A stretch of 64,000 nucleotides of DNA from Micromonospora rhizosphaerae. Its GTDB lineage: Bacteria; Actinomycetota; Actinomycetes; Mycobacteriales; Micromonosporaceae. The stretch lies in the NCBI RefSeq assembly GCF_900091465.1, contig NZ_FMHV01000002.1, positions 3,968,001 to 4,032,000 of the forward strand. The letters are read 5' to 3'. Position numbers and translations under genes: made by a program. The notes beneath the pieces were generated by a model. The model did not search any database. It worked only from the letters and a program-made list of their open reading frames with translations, and had not been told where the DNA came from. This document shows, piece after piece, positions 34,553 to 42,949 of the stretch (position 1 is its first letter; each line of letters starts with the position of its first letter).

Positions 34553-36784
34553 TCACCGGCGCGGGTCACGGAGCCGGTCGACCAACTCGCAGGCCGCAGC
34601 CGCGATCCGCTCGTCCGACTCGCACGGCCAGTGTCCCTTGATGGGCGGGGGGACGCTGTCGCTGGCCGGCGGCACCACGTCCTCCGGATCCCGTAGCCGG
34701 CGGTCCACGCTCCCGGCCGGGCCCGCCACTGGCCGTTCGCCGGGCCGATTGGGGGCGAAGACCCAGCCGCCGATGGGATCGGTGTCCCGCCACAGGTTCA
34801 CCCAGCGCCACCCGATCCGGTCGCCCACCTCCCGCAGCATGTCCTCGCCGAGGAAGGCGGGAAAGAGCTGAGCGTAGAGGCGGTTCAGGGGCGAGCCGTA
34901 GGTCAGCAGCGCGATCCGCTGCCGCACCTGCGGGGGCAGTTGCAGCACCGTCGCGGCCAGCAGCACCGAGCCGTGGCTGTGCCCGGTGAGCAGCACTCCG
35001 CGGTAGTGGTCGGCCAGGTAGCAGATCCGCTTCGTCAGCTCCGGCACGGCCCGTTCCGCGTAGCAGGGTGGGGCGAACGGGTGGGCCGTCCGAGGCCAGA
35101 AGGTACCGAGGTCCCACAGCACGCCGACGTACCGGCGGAACTCCGGTGTCCGGTAGGCGAAGAGTCCGCCGATCACCAGGGCGGCGACGATGCCCACGAT
35201 GAGGTAGCTGCCCGTCGTCAGCCCGAAATTCACGAATTCGCTCGGCACGCCGAAGAGATGCTCCATGAGCGGGGCGGGTGGCCGACCCGCCAGCGCCAGC
35301 GCGCTCGCCGCCAGGCCGAGGGTGCTGGCGCTGGCGGTGAGCGCGATGGCCGCCGGTCCCAGCCGCTCGGTGAACCGCGCCCGGGCGATGACCTTCCTTA
35401 CCCGCCGCACCCGGTCGGCCGCCTGCGGCGGGGCCGCCGGAAAATCCCCGGCGACGATGGCCGCCGCGGCTCGTCGTCGCGCCGGCCCGGACAGCAGGGT
35501 CTGCGCGCCGCCGACAACCGCGGCGACCATCACCACCAGGAAGAAGACGAAGATCGCCCATTTGTACGCCAGCGGCGGGGCCGCCAGGTCGCCCGGTCGC
35601 TGCGCGGGCGGGCGCCGGTTGAGGAAGTACGCCATCCGGTAGACCAGGTCGGCGGAGAAGACCACCGCCAGCCCGACCGCCCCGGCCGCGATGGCCGGCG
35701 CCCCCATTCCGCGCAGCAGCGTCGGTCGGCGCTCCCGGCCACCGCGCTGCCGCAGCACCAGCAGGCCGAGCGCCGCCAGCACTGCCGTCTGCATGACGAA
35801 CACCCAGGCGACGATCTCGTCGTACCCCGGCAATCCGTCCGTGCGTGGCCACGGGGTCGGGTCCAGCACCACGACGCCGAGAGTCAGCACGGTCAGGCCG
35901 CACCCGGCGGCGCGCAGCGCAGACGCCGCCCGGTCCGTGGCCAGGTTGGCGCCCCCTTCGACCAGCGCGGGCGCGCCGACCATCACCGCGCAGGCGACCA
36001 GCACCGCAGCGGCGAGGGTCAGCAGGGCGATGGTCACGGCGGAAGGGCCCGTGGCCGCGCGGGCGGCGAGCAGGGTCAGGTCCAGCATGGCGAACGCGGC
36101 CGCGACGTGGACCGCCCGTAACCGCCGCACCATCGGCAGGGCGTCCCTTCCCACCAGGCTGAGGTTGATGACCTCGGGTTCACCCGTCGGCGCCCGGAAC
36201 GCGGCGTACGAGCGACCGGGGCGAGCGCCCAGCAGCCAGACCAGCCCGATGGCGGCAACCGGCACCAGGGCCAGCACCGCGAGGCGGAGCTCGACCGGGC
36301 GGCCGCCCAGCCAGGACACCCAGTTGCGCCCGGCGAGACAGCGGGCCGAGGCCATGCATTCCCAGGCGATCAGGTCCAGGGCGACGCCGACCACCGACAG
36401 TACGTACAGCAGCGTGAGGCTGAGCGCAAGGAGCCGGCACAGGACCTTCACGCCGGCGCCGGATCCCCGTCCTGCCGGATGCATCCAGATCGCCACGTTG
36501 CTCAGCATGAACGGCAGCAGGAACACCAGTGACAGGGTCCGTGTGGCGGTGCCGGACGCCAGTTCACTCCACCGGTACGCCTCCAGCACCACCCCGCCGG
36601 GTCCGCGCGTGTCCGGGTAGCCCGGTCGGGGGCGGTAGAAGCCGCCGCTGCGGTCGCCGGCCACCTGCTGAACGTGCGGCCGGTCGAGCACCTCACCCGG
36701 ACCCACTCCGGACACCCCGTGGACCCTCAGTTCCACGATGTCGTCCGACCTCCGCTGGCCGCTGGTAGAGGGTGAGGCATCCAT
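34553..36784 (-). CDS. Multi-span membrane protein with C-terminal serine-hydrolase motif
   Basis: This 743-residue protein starts at ATG 36784 with a GGGGG stretch upstream. The soluble N-terminus has VELRVHGVSGVGPGEVLDRP, the first strand of an alpha/beta-hydrolase-like fold, followed by about 10-12 transmembrane segments. The C-terminal soluble part carries VLLTGHSHGSVLLAATVLQL (GxSxG nucleophile elbow, near residue 600) and YGSPLNRLYAQLFPAFLG. It resembles uncharacterised actinobacterial membrane hydrolases, with the catalytic domain split around the membrane region. Its stop is 8 bp from the stop of the convergent giant TIR gene. Substrate unknown; lipid or ester hydrolysis at the membrane is plausible. 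Confidence 0.8.
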   Translation of the reverse strand: MDASPSTSGQRRSDDIVELRVHGVSGVGPGEVLDRPHVQQVAGDRSGGFYRPRPGYPDTRGPGGVVLEAYRWSELASGTATRTLSLVFLLPFMLSNVAIWMHPAGRGSGAGVKVLCRLLALSLTLLYVLSVVGVALDLIAWECMASARCLAGRNWVSWLGGRPVELRLAVLALVPVAAIGLVWLLGARPGRSYAAFRAPTGEPEVINLSLVGRDALPMVRRLRAVHVAAAFAMLDLTLLAARAATGPSAVTIALLTLAAAVLVACAVMVGAPALVEGGANLATDRAASALRAAGCGLTVLTLGVVVLDPTPWPRTDGLPGYDEIVAWVFVMQTAVLAALGLLVLRQRGGRERRPTLLRGMGAPAIAAGAVGLAVVFSADLVYRMAYFLNRRPPAQRPGDLAAPPLAYKWAIFVFFLVVMVAAVVGGAQTLLSGPARRRAAAAIVAGDFPAAPPQAADRVRRVRKVIARARFTERLGPAAIALTASASTLGLAASALALAGRPPAPLMEHLFGVPSEFVNFGLTTGSYLIVGIVAALVIGGLFAYRTPEFRRYVGVLWDLGTFWPRTAHPFAPPCYAERAVPELTKRICYLADHYRGVLLTGHSHGSVLLAATVLQLPPQVRQRIALLTYGSPLNRLYAQLFPAFLGEDMLREVGDRIGWRWVNLWRDTDPIGGWVFAPNRPGERPVAGPAGSVDRRLRDPEDVVPPASDSVPPPIKGHWPCESDERIAAAACELVDRLRDPRR

Positions 36785-36905
36785 CGGTCCGCGACCCCCG
36801 AACGCGGGCAGCAGTTCATGACGGGTACGGGCCGAGGGGCCGGCACCCGGCTGGCGCCGATGACTACCCGCGCAGGCGGCGGCCAACCCTGGGCCGCCAG
36901 ATTCC

Positions 36906-37394
36906 TCAGCGCGTCGGGCGGTGGGCGCCCTTGAGCCGGCGGCCCAGCTCCCGGGCGATCTCCCGGTTGGCGTCGCGCTCGGCGAGCGCCTGCCGCTTGT
37001 CGTACGACTTCTTGCCTCTGGCCAGGCCCAGCTCGACCTTGGCCCAGCCGCCGGCGAAGTACATCGACAGCGGCACCAGGGTCACGCCGCCCTCGCGCAG
37101 CTTCTCCAGGATCCGGCCGATCTCCACCCGGCGCAGCAGCAGCTTCCGGGTCCGCCGGGGCTGGTGGTTGGTCCAGGTGCCGTAGCCGTACTCGGCGATG
37201 TGCAGCCCGTACAGCATGATCTCGCCGTCCCGCTCCTGGGCGAACGCGTCGACCAGCGACACCCGGCCCTCGCGCAGCGACTTGACCTCGGTGCCGGCCA
37301 GCACGATCCCCGCCTCGTAGGTCTTGAGGATCGTGTAGTCGTGGCGCGCCTTCTTGTTGGAGGCGATGAGCTTGCGCTCCGTGTCCCTGGACAG
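36906..37394 (-). CDS. smpB: SmpB, tmRNA-binding protein, apparent CTG start
   Basis: SmpB binds tmRNA and brings it to stalled ribosomes for trans-translation. The conserved core is intact: [60 protein letters not shown], and the C-terminal [26 protein letters not shown] or TTG is absent in frame between the upstream region and GTG 37304, which lies inside the conserved core and would remove about 30 essential residues. A CTG at 37394 is preceded by GGGAGG with a 5-nt gap and gives 162 residues, the normal length. ftsEX, the usual neighbours, are absent, so a second copy is possible. A tmRNA gene was not found nearby. Confidence 0.88.
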   Translation of the reverse strand: MSRDTERKLIASNKKARHDYTILKTYEAGIVLAGTEVKSLREGRVSLVDAFAQERDGEIMLYGLHIAEYGYGTWTNHQPRRTRKLLLRRVEIGRILEKLREGGVTLVPLSMYFAGGWAKVELGLARGKKSYDKRQALAERDANREIARELGRRLKGAHRPTR

Positions 37395-37484
37395 GACGAC
37401 CTCCCGATGGGGTATCCGCTGGTTGACGGTGTGCAGGATACCGGCGGTGCCGGCCGGCGCCGGCGGCGACGGATGATCGTCCGG

Positions 37485-38138
37485 TCAGACCCGGCACTGC
37501 CGGGAGCGGGCGTCGCGGGCCGACGAATCCGGCGCCGCGGAGACCCGCCGCAGGGAGACCCAGGCGGTGGTGATCAGCAAGAGCGCCCCGATGTAGGTGC
37601 TCATCACGAGCAGCCCCTGCCCGGGCACGGCGACGCCGGCCGTGCCCAGTCCGATCAGCAGGTCCGAGCCGAGGAAGAGCGCTCCGCCCACCGCCGCCCG
37701 CCGGGAGACGCCGGTCGCGGCGGCGGCCATCAGGGACAGCGCCAGGCTGTAGCCGAGCACAGGCAGCCGCAGCGGTCCCAGGGCGTCCCACAGCCGCGCG
37801 TTGGCCACCGCCCAGAGCGAGAGGTAGCCGGCCACCGCCGCGAGCGACGGCCGGCGGTGCCGGAGGAACGCGCTGAGGAAGCCGAGTTGGGTACCGAGGA
37901 AGCACGCCATGCCGACCAGGAATGCGAACCGGCCCGGCAGCAGCAGAGCGACATCCCCGGCGGTCGCGAACACCAGGCCCACCGCCACCCCGTCGACCCG
38001 GCGGCGGGCGCTCCACAGGTACGCCAGCAGCAACGGCGCCAGCAGCGGCTTCGTCAGCCACTGCAGCATGGTCGAGTCCAGCGCGACGCCGATCAGCTCG
38101 ACGGTGGCGACGACGGCGAACGGCCAGAGCCGCCTCAC
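37485..38138 (-). CDS. YhhN family protein, lysoplasmalogenase-like
   Basis: This 217-residue integral membrane protein has about eight hydrophobic segments. Family motifs are TKPLLAPLLLAYLW near the N-terminus, FATAGDVALLLPGRFAFLVG with the conserved Asp, and GGALFLGSDLLIGLGTAG with a second conserved Asp. Mammalian TMEM86 relatives hydrolyse the vinyl-ether bond of lysoplasmalogens. The GTG start at 38138 overlaps the end of the sterol-desaturase-like gene by 4 nt (GTGA), so the two are coupled. Together with that oxygenase it suggests ether-lipid breakdown (inference). Confidence 0.85.
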   Translation of the reverse strand: MRRLWPFAVVATVELIGVALDSTMLQWLTKPLLAPLLLAYLWSARRRVDGVAVGLVFATAGDVALLLPGRFAFLVGMACFLGTQLGFLSAFLRHRRPSLAAVAGYLSLWAVANARLWDALGPLRLPVLGYSLALSLMAAAATGVSRRAAVGGALFLGSDLLIGLGTAGVAVPGQGLLVMSTYIGALLLITTAWVSLRRVSAAPDSSARDARSRQCRV

Positions 38139-38962
38139 CGGGCCGGCTGCCAGCCGGGCCGACCGAGGAGGTAGCCGAGCCGGTGCCGCCAGGATGTGGC
38201 CGTCCGGACGTCGGCCCAGATCGAGGCGTACTCGTGGGTGGCCACCCGCAGCGGGTTGTACGTGTTGATGTTCTTGGTCAGGCCGTAGCTGACGGCCGCG
38301 CGTTCCGGCTCGAAGGTGCCGAAGAGCCGGTCCCAGATGATCAGGATGCCGGCGTAGTTGCGGTCCAGGTACTCGGCGTTGGCGCCGTGGTGGACCCGGT
38401 GGTGCGACGGGGCGTTGAAGATCAACTCGATCGGCCGGGGCAGCACGGTGATCCGCTCGGTGTGCAGGAAGAACTGGTAGAGCAGGCTGACCGACTGCTG
38501 GAGGAAGATCATCCACGGTGGGATGCCGAGCAGCGCCAGGCCGAGCCAGAACGGCAGGGAGGTCATCGGGGTCCAGCTCTGCCGCAGCGCGGTGGAGAAG
38601 TTGAAGAAGACGCTGGAGTGGTGCACCACGTGCCCGGCCCAGAACAGCCGCACCTCGTGGTGCAGCCGGTGGAACCAGTAGTAGGCCAGGTCGTCGGCGA
38701 AGAAGAGCAGCACCCAGGTCCACCAGTCACCGGGGGAGAGGTGGATCGGCGCGACCGTCCACGCGGCGGCGTATACCCCGACGGTGAGCAGCTTCCAGGG
38801 CACCCCGATGACCTGGCTGCCGACGCCCATGGAGAGGCTGGTGGTGGTGTCGCGCAGCTCGTAGCCGCGCTCGTCGTCGTCCGGCGCGAACCGGTAGGAG
38901 AGGGCCTCGATGATGATGAGCAGCAGGAACGCCGGGACGGCGTAGAGCACGGCGGGGATCAT
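38135..38962 (-). CDS. Sterol desaturase/fatty acid hydroxylase superfamily protein
   Basis: This 275-residue di-iron membrane oxygenase has the histidine clusters HRLHHE, HVVHHSS and HHRVHHGANAEYLDRNY plus about four or five transmembrane segments. DDLAYYWFHRLHHE is the family signature. Members include sterol C5-desaturases, carotenoid hydroxylases and alkylglycerol monooxygenase. The start overlaps the GntR gene (ATGA) and the stop overlaps the YhhN gene. Association with a lysoplasmalogenase-like protein favours an ether-lipid or fatty-acyl substrate over a sterol (inference). Confidence 0.9.
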   Translation of the reverse strand: MIPAVLYAVPAFLLLIIIEALSYRFAPDDDERGYELRDTTTSLSMGVGSQVIGVPWKLLTVGVYAAAWTVAPIHLSPGDWWTWVLLFFADDLAYYWFHRLHHEVRLFWAGHVVHHSSVFFNFSTALRQSWTPMTSLPFWLGLALLGIPPWMIFLQQSVSLLYQFFLHTERITVLPRPIELIFNAPSHHRVHHGANAEYLDRNYAGILIIWDRLFGTFEPERAAVSYGLTKNINTYNPLRVATHEYASIWADVRTATSWRHRLGYLLGRPGWQPAR

Positions 38963-39684
38963 GCGCGCGCTTCCCTTCCGGACGGGGTGGTGGGGGTGGT
39001 GACCGGGGCGGCCAGCAGGGCCCGGGCGTGCCGGGCGGCGGCCGCGCCCTGGCCGGCCGCGATCGCGGCGGCGAGCCGCCGGTGACCGGCGACGTCGAGC
39101 AGTTCGGCGGCCCGACCGTCCGGCGGCACGTCGCCGACGGCCAGCGTGCCGGCCACCAGACTGTTGAAGGCCAGCAGGTAGGCCGTGTTGCCGGAGCCGC
39201 TGACGATGAGCCGCCACATCGCGATGTCGGCCTCGTTCATCCGTGGCAGGTCGGGCGCGAGTGCTCCGTACTCGTCGGCGGCCCGGACCACCGCGGCCGA
39301 GACCGCCGGGTCGCCGCGCTCGGCGCAGAGCCGGGCCGCGTCGATGCCGACGCAGGCCCGCATCTCCAGCATGTCTCGGACCAGCGTCTCCACCGGGAGT
39401 ACGTCGTCGGACTGGGTCAGCGAGAGCGCCAGGTCGAGCCCGGCGTGCACCCGCCAGTCCAGCACCCGGGTGGCGCCGCCCTGGCTGACCCGGACCAGCC
39501 CGAGTTGCTGCAGCCGGCGCAGCGCCTCCCGAATGGCGTGCCGGTTGACGGCGAAGGCCGCAGCCAGCTCCCGCTCGCCGGGCAGGGTGTCCCCGGGCCG
39601 GTAGCGGCCGCCGACGATGGCGTCGCGGAGCTGGCCGAAGACGTGGTCGGAGACCGAGGCGCGGGGGACGGGAGCGAAGGCCAT
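38959..39684 (-). CDS. FadR-subfamily GntR transcriptional regulator
   Basis: This 241-residue protein has an N-terminal winged helix (about residues 10-75; FGQLRDAIVGGRYRPGDTLP, ELAAAFAVNRHAIREALRRL). A C-terminal FadR-C/FCD-like helical effector domain follows (about 90-230). The ATG at 39684 places the HTH at the usual distance; an ATG eight codons upstream (39708) is possible. It is the first gene of an overlapping operon with the desaturase-like and YhhN genes. The FadR-type palindrome at 39720-39735 lies just upstream, so the gene is probably autoregulated with its operon in response to an acyl-type ligand. Confidence 0.88.
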   Translation of the reverse strand: MAFAPVPRASVSDHVFGQLRDAIVGGRYRPGDTLPGERELAAAFAVNRHAIREALRRLQQLGLVRVSQGGATRVLDWRVHAGLDLALSLTQSDDVLPVETLVRDMLEMRACVGIDAARLCAERGDPAVSAAVVRAADEYGALAPDLPRMNEADIAMWRLIVSGSGNTAYLLAFNSLVAGTLAVGDVPPDGRAAELLDVAGHRRLAAAIAAGQGAAAARHARALLAAPVTTPTTPSGREARA

Positions 39685-39719
39685 AGGCAGCAGTGTGGTC
39701 CCCGACACATCAACCCGTC

Positions 39720-39735
39720 AACTGGTTGGACCAGG
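39720..39735. promoter_or_regulatory. FadR-like operator
   Basis: The core CTGGTTGGACCAG (39722-39734) is a perfect palindrome of 5-bp arms around TGG. With the flanking AA it closely resembles the FadR consensus AACTGGTCGGACCAGTT known from E. coli. It lies 35 bp upstream of the GntR start at 39684 (12 bp upstream of ATG 39708) and 83 bp upstream of htpG. It could affect both, but control of the GntR operon is the simplest reading. Confidence 0.6.
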
Positions 39736-39817
39736 CTGATCTCGCCACCGTCTGCTGCCCGGGGAGACACGGCCCGTATCCTTTCCGGCGGATCCTTCTG
39801 CGGTGAGAGGAGTCGGT

Positions 39818-41719
39818 GTGAGCGACCGGGTTGAGACGTTGGAGTTTCAAGCCGAGGCCCGTCAGCTGCTCCAGCTGATGGTCCACTCGATCTACTCGAA
39901 CAAGGACATCTTCCTGCGCGAACTCATCTCGAACGCGTCGGACGCGCTGGACAAGCTGCGGCTGGAGTCGATGATCGACAAGGAGCTGGCGGCCGATGTC
40001 TCCGACCTGCACATCGAGCTCGAGGTCGACAAGGACGCCCGCACGCTGACCGTGCGGGACAACGGCATCGGCATGTCCCGCGACGAGGTCGTCCGGCTGA
40101 TCGGCACGATCGCCAAGTCGGGCACCGCCGAGCTGCTGGGCAAGCTGCGCGAGTCCTCCGACGCCGGGGCGTCGCAGGAGCTGATCGGTCAGTTCGGCGT
40201 CGGCTTCTACGCGACGTTCATGGTCGCGGACGAGGTCACCCTGCTGACCCGCCGGGCCGGGGAGAGCGGTGGCACCCGGTGGGAGTCCACCGGCGAGGGC
40301 ACCTACACGATCGAGGCCGTCGACGACGCCCCGCAGGGCACCTCGGTGACCCTCCACCTCAAGCCGGCCGACGCCGAGGACAACCTGCACGACTACACGA
40401 CCGAGTGGACGATCCGGCAGATCGTCAAGCGGTACTCCGACTTCATCGCCTGGCCGATCCGGATGACCGTCGAGCGCTCCGGTGAGGACGGCGCCACCAC
40501 CAGCGAGGTGCAGACCCTCAACTCGATGAAGGCGCTCTGGGCCCGCTCCCGGGACGAGGTCGACGAGGCCGAGTACAAGGAGTTCTACAAGCACGTCAGC
40601 CACGACTGGGCCGACCCGCTGGAGACCATCCACATGCGCGGCGAGGGCACCTTCGAGTACGAGGCGCTGCTCTTCCTGCCCTCGCACGCCCCGCTCGACA
40701 TGTTCGCGCCGCAGGGCCGCCGGGGCGTGCAGCTCTACGTCAAGCGGGTCTTCATCATGGACGACTGCGACGCGCTCATGCCCAACTACCTGCGCTTCGT
40801 CAAGGGCGTGGTGGACGCCCACGACCTGTCGCTGAACATCTCCCGGGAGATCCTCCAGCAGGACCGCCAGATCCGGGCCGTCCGCCGCCGCCTGGTCAAG
40901 AAGGTGCTGGCCACCCTCAAGGTGATGAAGACCGCCCAGGCCGAGCGCTACCGCACCTTCTGGACGGAGTTCGGCGCGGTGGTCAAGGAGGGGCTGCTCG
41001 AGGACGCCGACAACACCGAGGCCATCCTCGACCTGGTGCAGGTCGCCTCCACCCACGACCCGGCCGAGCCGACCACCCTGCGGGACTACGTCGAGCGGAT
41101 GAAGGACGGCCAGGGCGACATCTACTACGCCACCGGCGAGTCCCGGTCGATGATCGAGAACTCGCCGCACATGGAGGCGTTCCGGGCCAAGGGGTACGAG
41201 GTGCTGATCCTCACCGACCCGGTGGACGAGGTGTGGGTCGAGCGGGTCGGCCAGTTCGACGGCAAGCCGCTGCGGTCGATCGCCAAGGGCGAGGTCGACC
41301 TGGAGACCGACGAGGAGAAGGAGAAGGCCGAGGCGGAGCGGAAGGACTTCGCCGAGCTGCTGTCCTGGATGAGCGGCAAGCTGGCCGACAGCGTCAAGGA
41401 GGTGCGGCTCTCCTCCCGGCTGACCACCTCGCCCGCCTGCGTGGTCGGCGACGCGCACGACATGACGCCGACGCTGGAGAAGATGTACCGGGCGATGGGC
41501 CAGGAGGTCCCGCGGGTCAAGCGGATCCTCGAGCTCAACCCGAGCCACCCCCTGGTGACCGGGCTGCGCAAGGCCCACGAGCAGGGCGCCGAGAGTGAGT
41601 CCCTCGCGGAAACCGCCGAGCTGCTGTACGGCATGGCGCTGCTCGCCGAGGGCGGGGAGCTGGCCGACCCGTCCCGGTTCACCCGGATCCTCGCCGACCG
41701 GCTCGCCCGCACGCTGTAG
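39818..41719 (+). CDS. htpG: HtpG, Hsp90-family chaperone
   Basis: HtpG is the ATP-dependent homodimeric bacterial Hsp90. The 633-residue protein has the GHKL ATPase motifs ELISNASDALDKLR, VRDNGIGMSRDEV and LIGQFGVGFYATF in the first 130 residues. The middle domain has LYVKRVFIMDD and SLNISREILQQDR, with the conserved catalytic Arg. It ends with a dimerisation domain. GTG 39818 is chosen because GAGAGGAG (39805-39812) lies 5 nt upstream. A start 15 bp earlier would overlap that site. It is closed by a strong hairpin. Confidence 0.96.
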   Translation: MSDRVETLEFQAEARQLLQLMVHSIYSNKDIFLRELISNASDALDKLRLESMIDKELAADVSDLHIELEVDKDARTLTVRDNGIGMSRDEVVRLIGTIAKSGTAELLGKLRESSDAGASQELIGQFGVGFYATFMVADEVTLLTRRAGESGGTRWESTGEGTYTIEAVDDAPQGTSVTLHLKPADAEDNLHDYTTEWTIRQIVKRYSDFIAWPIRMTVERSGEDGATTSEVQTLNSMKALWARSRDEVDEAEYKEFYKHVSHDWADPLETIHMRGEGTFEYEALLFLPSHAPLDMFAPQGRRGVQLYVKRVFIMDDCDALMPNYLRFVKGVVDAHDLSLNISREILQQDRQIRAVRRRLVKKVLATLKVMKTAQAERYRTFWTEFGAVVKEGLLEDADNTEAILDLVQVASTHDPAEPTTLRDYVERMKDGQGDIYYATGESRSMIENSPHMEAFRAKGYEVLILTDPVDEVWVERVGQFDGKPLRSIAKGEVDLETDEEKEKAEAERKDFAELLSWMSGKLADSVKEVRLSSRLTTSPACVVGDAHDMTPTLEKMYRAMGQEVPRVKRILELNPSHPLVTGLRKAHEQGAESESLAETAELLYGMALLAEGGELADPSRFTRILADRLARTL

Positions 41720-41743
41720 GACCTCGACGCGTCGATCCCCGGT

Positions 41744-41776
41744 CCGGGCCCAGGCTCCTTCTCCGCCTGGGCCCGG
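41744..41776. terminator. Bidirectional hairpin between htpG and convergent gene
   Basis: CCGGGCCCAGGC (41744-41755) and GCCTGGGCCCGG (41765-41776) are perfect reverse complements (12 bp) with a 9-nt pyrimidine-rich loop. It sits between the htpG stop and the stop of the convergent small gene, and so can terminate both. Confidence 0.55.
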
Positions 41777-41778
41777 GA

Positions 41779-42138
41779 CTACCCGCGGGTCAGGCGTTCC
41801 AGGTGCTCCGCCTCCCTGGCCGACGGCTCGCTCCGTCCGCTCAGCCGCAGTCGCCACCGGGTCGTCGTGCCGTCGGGGCTGACCAGCTGGCCCCGCGCCA
41901 AGGCCCGGTCGATGTCCTGCCGGACGCGCTGCTCGAGGTGCGGTTCGGTGGCGAAGAGGATGCGCAAGCGCACCTCGTCGCCGATCCGCTCCGCACCGGT
42001 GTGGTGCGATGCGACTGGGCACGGCGGCTCGTGTTCCCAGTGACCGCAGAGGACGGTGGTGATGGCCGCCCCGGGTGCCCGTGTGTCGGCGTCCGGTGCC
42101 ATGTCGAGGACTGCCTGGTGGGCGTACCCCAGCCGCAT
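41779..42138 (-). CDS. Conserved hypothetical protein
   Basis: This 119-residue soluble protein has GHWEHEPPCPVASHHTGAER (a Cys/His cluster that might bind metal), then a strand-helix region VRLRILFATEPHLEQRVRQD and a strand TRWRLRLSGRSEPS. The ATG at 42138 (MRLGYAHQ) is preferred to an ATG 21 codons earlier, whose extra residues are low-complexity. I recognise the general pattern from actinobacterial hypothetical proteins but no function. It is convergent with htpG. Confidence 0.7.
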   Translation of the reverse strand: MRLGYAHQAVLDMAPDADTRAPGAAITTVLCGHWEHEPPCPVASHHTGAERIGDEVRLRILFATEPHLEQRVRQDIDRALARGQLVSPDGTTTRWRLRLSGRSEPSAREAEHLERLTRG

Positions 42139-42213
42139 CACCCCATTGTGCCCCGGCCCGCTGCTCTGACGGCCGGATCGGGGGCAGGCCCCCCGATCCA
42201 CGACGCCTGGCGG

Positions 42214-42912
42214 TCAGGGCAGCTGGGGGTAGAGCGCGGCGACCCCACCGGACAGACCGGCCCGCACCTGCCGGGAGGTGTCGTCGGCGACGATCTCGTA
42301 CCGGTCGGCCTCGATGCCGTCGACGGCGATCCGGGCGATGTCCGCCGGGTCCGACTTCGGTGCGGACACTCGGGCGGTCATGTCCGTATCCATGTAACCG
42401 ACATGGAGGCCGGCGACCCGGATCCCCCGATCGGCGAGCTGCGTCCGCAGTGCGTTGGTCATCGACCACTCGGCGGACTTGGCCGCGCTGTACGCCCCGG
42501 TCTGCGGGAAGCTGACCCAGGACAGCGCGGACAGGATGTTCAGGATGGTCCCGCCGCCGTTGGCCGCGATCGTCGGCACGAAGGCGCGTACCACCGACAG
42601 CGTGCCGAAGTAGTGGGTCTCCATCTCCAGCCGGATCTTCGCCAGGTCGCCGTCGAGCAGATCCGCCCCGGTGCTCAGGCCGGCGTTGTTGATCAGAAGG
42701 GTGACGTCGCCGGCGACCTCGGCGGCCGCGGCCACGGAGTCCGGGTCGGTGATGTCCAGCCTGACCGGTGTCACGCCCGGCAGGTCGACACTGTCGGGGT
42801 TGCGGGCACCGGCGTACACGGTGGCGCCCCGCGCCACCAGCTCGGCGGCCAGGTGGCGGCCGAATCCGCGGTTGGCGCCGGTGACGAGGGCCGTACGTCC
42901 AGCGATCTTCAT
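42214..42912 (-). CDS. Short-chain dehydrogenase/reductase
   Basis: This 232-residue classical SDR has cofactor motif TALVTGANRGFGRHLAAEL (TGxxxGxG), VTLLINNAGLS (NNAG), catalytic Ser in ILNILSALSWV, and YSAAKSAEW (YxxxK). GGAG lies just upstream of the ATG at 42912. It lies 37 bp downstream of the HxlR regulator on the same strand, so it is probably cotranscribed with it and regulated in response to a redox or electrophile signal. The substrate is unknown. Confidence 0.9.
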   Translation of the reverse strand: MKIAGRTALVTGANRGFGRHLAAELVARGATVYAGARNPDSVDLPGVTPVRLDITDPDSVAAAAEVAGDVTLLINNAGLSTGADLLDGDLAKIRLEMETHYFGTLSVVRAFVPTIAANGGGTILNILSALSWVSFPQTGAYSAAKSAEWSMTNALRTQLADRGIRVAGLHVGYMDTDMTARVSAPKSDPADIARIAVDGIEADRYEIVADDTSRQVRAGLSGGVAALYPQLP

Positions 42913-42949
42913 GTGCTGCTCCTGAGGGTGAGGGGGTACCGACGGGCGT

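Noticed and set aside
28641-34556. Very long open frame on the minus strand, antisense to the TIR-WD40 gene
   Set aside because: It is an artefact of GC-rich codons in the sense gene. Its translation is low-complexity, and only its end (27414-28640) encodes a real transporter.
36785-36905. Possible tmRNA gene next to smpB
   Set aside because: The gap is only about 120 bp and shows neither a tRNA-like acceptor nor a tag-coding region.
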